Shown here: in pieces, positions 16,613 through 25,700 of the stretch
Layout of the letters: every line of letters starts with the position of its first letter
Numbering within the stretch: position 1 is the first letter of the stretch
IMG/VR virus record: IMGVR_UViG_3300010885_073568
Span: 1-32,025 of that record
Reading direction: 5' to 3' (one strand)
DNA from: a virus
Length of the DNA stretch: 32,025 nt
Translations under genes and position numbers: made by a program
Notes under the pieces: model-generated
Told to the model about the DNA's origin: nothing
Seen by the model: the letters and a program-made list of their open reading frames with translations, nothing else
Databases searched by the model: none

Positions 16613-18121
16613 ATGGCAAAGTTAGGAATAAGCACTGGAACTATTCCAAATGATGGGACGGGTGATAGCCTTCTTGTTGCAGGTGTTAAGATCAATAGCA
16701 ACTTTGCTGAGTTATACACTTTACTTGGCAATGGTACGAATTTATCTGCAGGAATTGTAACATCAATTGTTGCTGGTACTGGAATTACCATTTCCGGATC
16801 AACTGGAATAGTAACCATACAGGTTGAGCCATCTATTTCCGGTACTGCTGGAACGTGGGCAACTACTGCGGTAGGTATTCACACACTAAAAAATGTTGGG
16901 ATAGGTACTACAAATCCAACACAAAAACTTTCTGTTACCGGAAACGTTTATATTAGTGAATTTGTTGGAGTTGGAACTGCAAGTCCGAGTTATCCTCTGC
17001 ACATAAGATCAAATCCAGGAACAACTGAACCATCAATTTCCATTATTCCAAATAATTCAACAAGACCAGCAACTATTAGACTTTCAAATAATAGTGCATC
17101 CAAGTTTGTTTTAGGTTTACAAAATTCATCTGGAAATAGTGATCTTAGCACATTTCCAGCATATGCCGGTGTTGTTGGATTAACATCAACAAATCCTCTA
17201 ATTTTTGTAACAAACAGCATTGAAGGATTTAGACTGTCCGAGAATGGAAATCTTGGTCTCAATAGAACCACTCCAACATCAAAACTTGATGTATTTGGAG
17301 ACGCCAAGATTAGTGGCATAGTTACAGCTGCTGGGTTTGTTGGATCTGGTGTTGGTTTAACTGGTGTAAGTGCAAATTATACCAATACTGCAGGTATAGC
17401 AACTTATGCACCTAATGCTGGTATTTCTACTTATTCCACTAATTCCGGTATAGCAACTTATGCCACAATTGCTGGATATTCTACCTCCAGTGGTATTGCT
17501 ACTTATTCAACTAATTCTGGTATTGCTACCTATTCAACTAATTCTGGTATTGCTACCTATTCAACTAATTCTGGTATAGCAACTTATGCAACAATTGCCG
17601 GATACTCCACAAGTTCTGGTATATCAACAAATTCCACTTATGCCGGATATGCAACTACTGCTGGAATTTCTACCATAGCGCAAAATCTCACTGGAAATCC
17701 TAATATTACAGTTTCCTCCATTAATTCTTCCGGGATTGCCACGATTGGCATTCTTACCGCAACATCTTTATATGGAGATGCTTCATATACAGTTAGTGGT
17801 AAATGGACTGTTACTGGAGATGGTTACGATTTCTTCTTTACGGGTATTGGATTTACAAATCCATCAGGAACTGCTGATCCAGTATTATATTTGGCAAGAG
17901 GTCTTACATATCATATTGTAAATAGCACTCCAGATCATCCATTCGAAATTAGAAATCAAAATAATGGAACTTCATATAATAATGGAGTAGTAGGAAACGG
18001 TCAAACCATGACAACAATCAAATTTACAGTTCCATTTAATGCACCAAACACACTTTATTACCAATGTCCGGATCATACTGGAATGGGAAATACCATCAGA
18101 ATTTATCCAGATCTTATTTGA
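16613..18121 (+). CDS. tail-fibre-like virion protein with tandem repeats and C-terminal cupredoxin-like domain
   Basis: The 502-aa product has three parts. The N-terminus (ISTGTIPNDGTGDSL...KINSNFAELY, residues 6-36) is an attachment-like segment common in marine phage fibres. The middle carries fibre-type VGIGTTNPTQKLSV and LGLNRTTPTSKLDVFG motifs and then a 9/6-residue repeat array (about 261-350). The C-terminal 105 residues form a beta domain with DHPFEI (His442) and YYQCPDHTGM (Cys485, His488, Met491), the ligand pattern of a type-1 copper site with the C-x2-H-x2-M spacing of amicyanin. It lies between baseplate genes and probably decorates the baseplate or forms a short fibre. Receptor binding and copper binding are both inferred. 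Confidence 0.72.
   Translation: MAKLGISTGTIPNDGTGDSLLVAGVKINSNFAELYTLLGNGTNLSAGIVTSIVAGTGITISGSTGIVTIQVEPSISGTAGTWATTAVGIHTLKNVGIGTTNPTQKLSVTGNVYISEFVGVGTASPSYPLHIRSNPGTTEPSISIIPNNSTRPATIRLSNNSASKFVLGLQNSSGNSDLSTFPAYAGVVGLTSTNPLIFVTNSIEGFRLSENGNLGLNRTTPTSKLDVFGDAKISGIVTAAGFVGSGVGLTGVSANYTNTAGIATYAPNAGISTYSTNSGIATYATIAGYSTSSGIATYSTNSGIATYSTNSGIATYSTNSGIATYATIAGYSTSSGISTNSTYAGYATTAGISTIAQNLTGNPNITVSSINSSGIATIGILTATSLYGDASYTVSGKWTVTGDGYDFFFTGIGFTNPSGTADPVLYLARGLTYHIVNSTPDHPFEIRNQNNGTSYNNGVVGNGQTMTTIKFTVPFNAPNTLYYQCPDHTGMGNTIRIYPDLI
17393..17662 (+). repeat. in-frame tandem repeat, 27-base units alternating with 18-base units
   Basis: Three near-identical 27-base units (17492-17518, 17519-17545, 17546-17572), each encoding GIATYSTNS, sit in a longer degenerate array. 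The order is three 9-residue units, one 6-residue GYSTSS, four 9-residue units, GYSTSS, one 9-residue unit and GYATTA. Every unit is a multiple of three bases, so copy-number change keeps the fibre gene in frame and alters only shaft length. Confidence 0.85.
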
Positions 18122-18128
18122 GTTAACC

Positions 18129-18136
18129 TATAAATA
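18129..18136 (+). promoter_or_regulatory. T4-type late promoter for gp8
   Basis: This is a perfect TATAAATA 18 bases before the gp8 ATG. It lies eight bases after the stop of the fibre-like gene, and its TAA (18131-18133) is in frame with that gene. It probably drives gp8, the DUF4815-type gene and the two small genes that follow. Confidence 0.78.
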
Positions 18137-18154
18137 ATAAAAAAACTCTACAAA

Positions 18155-19705
18155 ATGGCAGCAATTATAACCGATCAGATTAGAATATTAAATGCCAAAA
18201 ATTTTGTGGCAGGTGTCTCAACGTCCGATAATTCATATTATTCATTTATTGGACTACCCAATCCATCAGACATTCAAAGTAATTGGGATAGTACTCCACC
18301 TCCGCCAAAAGATAGTTTCAACGAAGAAAATAATTATTGGGACACTATGATTGCTTTGAAGAAAATAACTTCAAGTGATGTTAGACAGGTAGTTGCAAGA
18401 AAATTGTGGTCTTCTGGCACAGTTTATGATATGTATCGTCATGATTATAGTAGGTCAAACATTGCAAAGGTGTCGGGTGCGACAAGTTTATATTCAGCAT
18501 CTTACTATATTTTAAATAGTGATTATAGAGTTTATATCTGTCTTCAAAATGGAACCGATGTTGATAATCCAAGTGGAAGACCGTCACTAGATGAACCAAC
18601 ATTTACCGACTTAGAACCAAGAGCAGCTGGAACTAGTGGTGATGGTTATATTTGGAAATATCTTTACACAATTAGACCAAGTGACATTAAGAAGTTTGAT
18701 TCAACAGATTTTATTCCTGTCCCATCTGATTGGCAGACAAGTATCGATAATTCTTCAGTTAGAGATAATGCTGTAGATGGATCAATTAAGATAATCACCA
18801 TAACGAATAGGGGAGTTGGTCTTGGTACAGCAAATGTAACTTACACCAGAGTTCCGATTAAAGGTGATGGCACCGGGGCAGAATGTACCATTGTAATTAA
18901 TAATGACCAACAAGTAGAGTCTATCACAGTTTCAAGCCAGGGGTCTGGATATACATATGCAAATGTTGACTTGGTATCAGGAAATGTTCCCACAGGATTA
19001 ACCAGACCATCCTTTGATGTAATAATTACCCCAAAAGGAGGTCATGGAGCAGATATTTATAGGGAATTGGGTGCATATAATGTTCTCTTATATTCAAGAA
19101 TTGAAAATGACATACAAAATCCGGATTTTATTATAGGAAATCAAATAGCAAGAATAGGAATTGTTGAAAATCCTAAGGCATATGGGTCAAATCAAAATCT
19201 TGGTATAGATAAGGCAAGTGCAGTTTATGCCATGAGATTAACAGGAGCAGGATACAGTTCAGCATCATTTATTGCAGATTCTATAGTATCTCAAACAGTT
19301 CAAACTGGAAAAATTGCTGTAGGTAAAGTTATTAATTATGACCAAACAACTGGGGTTCTTAAATATTGGCAAGATAGATCTCTTGCAGGATTTAATACTG
19401 TAGGAACAGCACAAACAAATCCATTATATGGATTTGATCTTACTGAATTTACCAGTTTTCCTTCTGCCGGTGGAAATTTGGTTATATCTGGTGGATCGGT
19501 GAATCTATCAATAAGTACATCATTTACAGGTATTTCGACTGTAATAAATAATAGAACCTATTATCTGGGTCAATCTTTTGTTAATGGGTTATCCAATCCT
19601 GAAGTCAAAAAATATTCAGGAAATATCATTTACGTGGATAATAGACCATCTATCACAAGATCGTCAAATCAAAAAGAAGATATTAAAGTCATTTTGCAGT
19701 TCTAA
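18155..19705 (+). CDS. gp8: gp8-like baseplate wedge protein, expanded by an internal module
   Basis: The 516-aa product is about 180 residues longer than T4 gp8 (334 aa). The N-terminal half shows the gp8 pattern (W near residue 44, YWDTMIALKKI, RVYICLQN, GDGYIWKYLYTIRPSDI). The C-terminus IIYVDNRPSITRS...EDIKVILQF parallels MIYMENRPPI...EEINILFTF at the end of T4 gp8. The extra length is mainly residues about 207-275, a GSGY-type beta repeat (ITITNRGVG..., VSSQGSGYTYA), and a following segment resembling modules in the neighbouring proteins. In T4 gp8 dimers bind gp7 and gp10 in the wedge. It has a perfect late promoter upstream and ends six bases before the next gene. Confidence 0.88.
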   Translation: MAAIITDQIRILNAKNFVAGVSTSDNSYYSFIGLPNPSDIQSNWDSTPPPPKDSFNEENNYWDTMIALKKITSSDVRQVVARKLWSSGTVYDMYRHDYSRSNIAKVSGATSLYSASYYILNSDYRVYICLQNGTDVDNPSGRPSLDEPTFTDLEPRAAGTSGDGYIWKYLYTIRPSDIKKFDSTDFIPVPSDWQTSIDNSSVRDNAVDGSIKIITITNRGVGLGTANVTYTRVPIKGDGTGAECTIVINNDQQVESITVSSQGSGYTYANVDLVSGNVPTGLTRPSFDVIITPKGGHGADIYRELGAYNVLLYSRIENDIQNPDFIIGNQIARIGIVENPKAYGSNQNLGIDKASAVYAMRLTGAGYSSASFIADSIVSQTVQTGKIAVGKVINYDQTTGVLKYWQDRSLAGFNTVGTAQTNPLYGFDLTEFTSFPSAGGNLVISGGSVNLSISTSFTGISTVINNRTYYLGQSFVNGLSNPEVKKYSGNIIYVDNRPSITRSSNQKEDIKVILQF

Positions 19706-19711
19706 AGAATT

Positions 19712-22700
19712 ATGTCTCAGGAAACCAATCTCAATGTATCGCCATATTTTGATGATTTTGATGCAAATAATGACTATTATAAAGTTCTTTTTAAACCTGC
19801 ATATCCAATACAGGCAAGAGAACTAACTACTTTACAGTCTATTCTTCAAAATCAAATTGAAAAATTTGGTCAACATTTTTTCAGAGAAGGTGCTAAGGTT
19901 ATTCCAGGAAATACTGGATATAATGCACTGTATTATGCTGTTCAAATTAATAATACATATCAAGGAGTTCCGGTAGAAGCCTACGTATCTCAATTGGTTG
20001 GGGCAAAAATAACAGGACAAACATCTGGAGTTACTGCCGTAGTAGAGCAAGTTCTGTTCTCAAAAGATTCTGAAAGAGGAAATGTAACTCTTTATGTAAA
20101 TTATTTGGGTTCCAGTACAGAAAATAATACTTCTCAACAATTTTCTGATGGAGAGTTATTAACTTCCAATAATATTATTTCATCTGGATTATTGGGAAAT
20201 TCAACTATTGCTGCAGGAGAACCATTTGCATCAACGATTGCTAGTAACTCTGGTGCAATCGGATCTGCATTTTCAATTCAAGATGGTGTTTATTTTATTC
20301 GTGGTCAGTTTGTAAGTGTAAGCAAAGAGACTATTATACTTGATCAATATACTAATAAACCAAACTATAGGGTAGGTTTGTATGTAAGTGAAGAAATTAT
20401 AACTTCAGATATTGATCAATCATTAAATGATAATTGTCAAGGGTTCAATAACTATGCTGCTCCTGGAGCAGATAGACTAAAAATTACAGCATCTCTTTAT
20501 AAAAAGAGTCTGAATGATTTTAATGATAATGGATTTGTAGAACTTGCTACCATTACCGATGGTGTAATTAGATCTCAACAAAAACCTGGAGGGAGCAGTT
20601 CTGCTGGCGGAATGGCATATCAGGATTGGACTGATATCTTAGCAAGAAGAACTTATGCAGAATCTGGGGATTATTATGTTTCTCCATTTGACATCAGCAC
20701 TAAAGAATCATTAAATGACAATGAAGGGAATAGAGGAGTCTTTAATATAGGTCAATTTACTTATGGTGGTTCAACGCCATCAAATGACCTGGCATTATAT
20801 CAAATTTCTCCAGGTAAAGCATTTGTTAGAGGATATGAATGCGAATCTCTGAATTCAACCTTTTTGGACGTTCCAAAACCAAGAACTACTACTACACTAT
20901 CAAATCAAGCAATTAATTATAACACAGGTCCAACCTTCAAATTAAATAGAGTATTTGGGGCACCAAAGGTAGGACTGGGAAATACTTACTATGTAAGTTT
21001 AAGGGATACTAGAGTTGGTACGTCCCAGACTACCTCTCCAGGAAAAGAAATTGGTGTTGCAAGAGTTTATGATTTCAAATTAGAGTCAGGATCTTACAAC
21101 TCGACAAATTCAAATTTAAATGAATGGAGTGTTGCTTTATATGATATTCAAACAACAACAGAGATTACATTAAACGAAACTATATCTCTTGCCGTTCCCT
21201 GCAGAATCAAAGGAAATAGTAGTGGGGCTACTGCGTTCCTGAAGGATGACGTAACTAATTCAAAAGCAATTGTTGTTTATGGTAAGAGGGGAGATTTCAT
21301 TGTAAACGAATCTTTCAGTTTTGATGGAATTGTAGATGGCAGAGTTGGGGTTGCAATTACTTCATATGATATTTCTGATGTAAAATCCATATATGGTTCT
21401 GTCGGCACTGCATCAACATTTACTGCAGATACAATCCAATCCCCAAAACTTAATGTTGGTATAGCGTCTATTAGTCCAGTATCGGGAGGAATTAGTACAG
21501 TAAGAAGTACATATCCATATTTTCCAGGAACAACAAAAGTTGGCAATGTTGTAAGATTTACAGATGTTACTAGTGTTGATCCAATATATGCCCAAGTAGT
21601 TGGAGTAACAACAAATTCATTAACAATTAGTGGGATTACTACTGTAGCAGGTATTTGTAATAATAAACTTCCATCAGCATTTGCCACTGCAACAGATTTT
21701 ACAATACTTAGTACCAATTTAGAATCATCATCTGACAATACATTATATACAAGATTGCCAAAGAAGAATATCTCTTCAGTAGATTTAACAGATGCTTATC
21801 TAACCATCCGAAAGACATTTACAGTAAATATTACTAATAATAAATTATCAACTGCTGTTGATGCTGGACAAAATGAAACTTTTTTGCCATTTGATGAGGA
21901 AAGATATGCAATTATAAGATCTGATGGGTCAACCGAAGTATTAACTTCAGACAAATTATCTTTTACTAATGGTGGAGCAACTGTTCAAATTTATAATTTG
22001 GGTACTAATAATACAGGAGCAACTTTAGTTGCAACTTTAAGAAAGAATAAACCAAAAGCAAAAATTAAAAGAAAAAATAGAGTAAATTATACTACAGTAG
22101 ATAAATCAAAATATGATGGATCAGGTACGGGTGCAACTACACTAGATGATGGATTAACATATGGAAACTATCCGTTTGGCACCAGAGTTCAAGATGAATT
22201 AATTTCTCTTAATGTATCAGATATTGTTGAAATTTATGGAGTATTTGAATCTTTAGATTCATCTTCTAGTCCATCAGCACCAACAATGATTATTTCTGCT
22301 GCAGGAGGAGGAATTACTCAGACTACAGATTTGATTATTGGAGAAAAGTTTACTGGTGAGTCTAGTGGAGCAACTGCTATTGTTGCAGAAAGATTAACTA
22401 ACTCCAAAATTTCTTTTCTCTATAAAAATAACAATACATTTAAAGAGGGAGAAAGAATTAAATTTGAAGAGTCTGGAGCACAGGCTCAAATTACAATCTT
22501 AGATACACCTAGCAAAAATATTTCAGCAAACTTTACTTTTACAACAGGTCAAGAATCTACATATTATAATTATGGAACTATTAATAGAAAATCTAATGCA
22601 AACGAACCATCCAAGAAATTAAAAATATATTTTTCAAATGGTTATTATGAGTCAACAGATGATGGGGATGTCACAACAGTAAATTCTTATACTGGATTCT

Positions 22701-25700
22701 CTTATGCAAAAGAAATCCGATCAATCAATGGTATAAGAAATTCTGATATGATAGATATCAGACCAAAAGTTTCTGATTATACAGTTTCCGAAAATGCAAG
22801 ATCGCCACTAGAATTCTATGGAAGAACTTTTAATGCTACAGGAAATTCTGCTTCTAATGTTTTAGCATCGGACGAATCTATATTAGCATCATTTTCATAT
22901 TATCTTGGCAGAATTGATAGAATTTATTTGTCAAAGGATGGAAAGTTTCAAATAAACTATGGAACGCCTTCAGAAAAATATGAAAAACCTGTATCAGTAG
23001 ACGATTGCCTTGAAATTGCCACAGTAACTTTACCACCATATCTTTATAATACTTCTGATGCAATTATAGAATTTTTGGATCATAAGAGATATCAAATGGT
23101 TGATATCAAAAATCTTGAGAATAGAATTAAAAATTTAGAGTATTATACAACATTATCTTTACTTGAGGCAAATACTGCAAGTCTATTTGTATCTGACAAT
23201 AATGGTCTTAATAGATTCAAATCCGGTTTCTTTGTTGACAACTTCACAACTCTAAGAGCACAAGAAGATGGTATTCTATACAAGAATAGTATTGATCTCG
23301 AAAATAAAGAACTTCGTCCACAACATTACACAACATCAGTAGATTTAATTAATGGTCCAGTTGTTGGTATTAACTATGCTACAGAAGATCTTGCCTTTGG
23401 AACTATCGAGGGCATTAATGTAAGGCAAAGTAATGATGTTCTTACATTAGATTATTCTGAAGTTGAATGGCTCAAGCAATCATTCGCAACTAGATCAGAA
23501 AGCGTAACTCCATTCCTAATTAGTTTCTGGCAAGGAACTCTGGAATTAACTCCAGCAACGGATACTTGGGTCGATACGGTAAGATTAGAAGCAAAAATTA
23601 TTAATACTGAGGGTAATTATGCAGAAACTCTCTCTGATGCAGTTAAGAGACTGAATGTAGACCCTCAAACTGGCTATGCTCCAACTGTTTGGAATGCTTG
23701 GCAAACTACATGGACGGGGCAAGAAACCGTCAATGGAACTGAAACAAGAACGGTCACCTCTGGAGGAAATTGGCGAGGTGGTGGTGGAGCTATAGAAATT
23801 GTAGATACTGAAACAACAACTGTTTATCTCGACACAACAAGAGAAGTCAGAGAAACTGGAGTTGAAAGTAGAACAGGATCTACAACTATTGTTACTGCAC
23901 AATTTGATAAGACATCTGTTGGTGACCGAGTTGTTAGTAGAGATATAATCTCTTTCATGAGATCTAGAAATATAGAATTTGTTGCCAAGAAAGTTAAACC
24001 ACTCACCAGATTATATGCATTCTTTGATGGAATTAATGTAACAAAATATTGTATTCCAAAACTTCTTGAAATTCAGATGGTTTCTGGAGTTTTTAGAGTT
24101 GGAGAAACTGTTACTGGTATTTCTCGTGGAACTGGTCTCGGAATCAACGAATCTGCAGATAGACCGAAAATTACATTTAGAGTTGCTAAGTCAAATCATA
24201 GAGAAGGACCTTACGATGCACCTTCTATAACATATCCACAAAATCCATACACATCACAACCATTACAAGATACTTATTCATCAACTTCAACTATAATTAA
24301 CGTAGATACCTTTTCATTAGCAAATCAACCGCAAGGAGAGTATAGTGGATGGGTTGAAAGTGATATGACTCTTGTTGGAAAAACAAGTGGGGCTCAGGCA
24401 ATCATCACAAATGTAAGATTGGTATCAGATCTTGCTGCCAATCTTATCGGCAATTTCTATATTCCCAATCCAAATAATGGAGCACATCCAAAATTCCAAA
24501 CAGGAACAAAAACACTAACTTTTGTCAACAATGATGCGAATGATCAAAATGTTGCAACAACGGTTGCCGAAGAGGCATTTAGTGCCAGTGGAACATTGGA
24601 AACGGTTCAAGAAAATATTATTTCGGTAAGAAATGCAAGGATTCAAAATAAGCAGGAATTTGATCAGAGAGCTGTATCCAGAACAACTGGAACGCAGATT
24701 GTTAACAGTACTGTAATTTCACAGTCAAGTAGACAAGTCGTAGTTGGTTGGTATGATCCTTTAGCACAATCATTCTTAGTTGACAATGATACTGGAATAT
24801 TCTTAACCAGATGTGATGTTTTCTTTAGATCAAAGGATGACATGGATATTCCAGTCACCTTCCAACTGAGAACTATGAATAATGGTTTCCCAACACAAAA
24901 AATTATCCCATTCTCGGAAATTACTTTAGATCCAGAACAAATTCAAACTTCAGGTGACGGATCTGTAGCAACATCATTTAATTTCAAAGCTCCTGTTTAC
25001 TTGGAAGGTGGTAAGGAATATGCAATATGTTTAGCATCAAATTCAACAAAATATAGTGTTTATATTTCCAGAATTGGAGAAAATGATTTATTGACACAAA
25101 CATACATTTCAAATCAACCATATTTGGGGTCTCTATTTAAATCGCAAAATGCATCCACTTGGGAAGCAAGTCAATGGGAAGATCTTAAGTTTACTCTTTA
25201 TAGGGCAGAATTTGCATCTTCTGGAAGTGTAGAATTCTATAATCCAGCATTGACTCAAGGTAATAGTCAGATTGCAAAATTAATGCCAGATTCTATGGTA
25301 TTAAACTCAAGAAAACTTTCAATCTCTATTGCATCAACTATAACTGATGCAAATATGAGAATTGGTAATACAATCTTACAATATAATACTACAGGAAGTG
25401 GTAATTATGTTGGAAGTGCTGGTAGTGCAACTGGAACTTTGAATATTATTAATGCTGGAATTGGATATACTCCAGCAAGTAGTGCTCTTCAGTTTAACGG
25501 AGTATCTCTACAAACAATAACTGGTAGTGGAAATGGAGCAACAGCAAACATTACAGTAAGTAATGGTGTTGCCGTTGCGGCAACTATTGTAAGTGGTGGG
25601 TATGGATACAGTAAAGGTGACGTTTTAGGAATTACTTCAATTGGCAATTTTAATACTGGATATAATGCCAGATTCTCTCTTGTATCAATTGCAGGAACAA

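Noticed and set aside
17393-17662. Repeat array as a CRISPR
   Set aside because: Units are contiguous, in frame and without unique spacers; this is a protein-coding tandem repeat.
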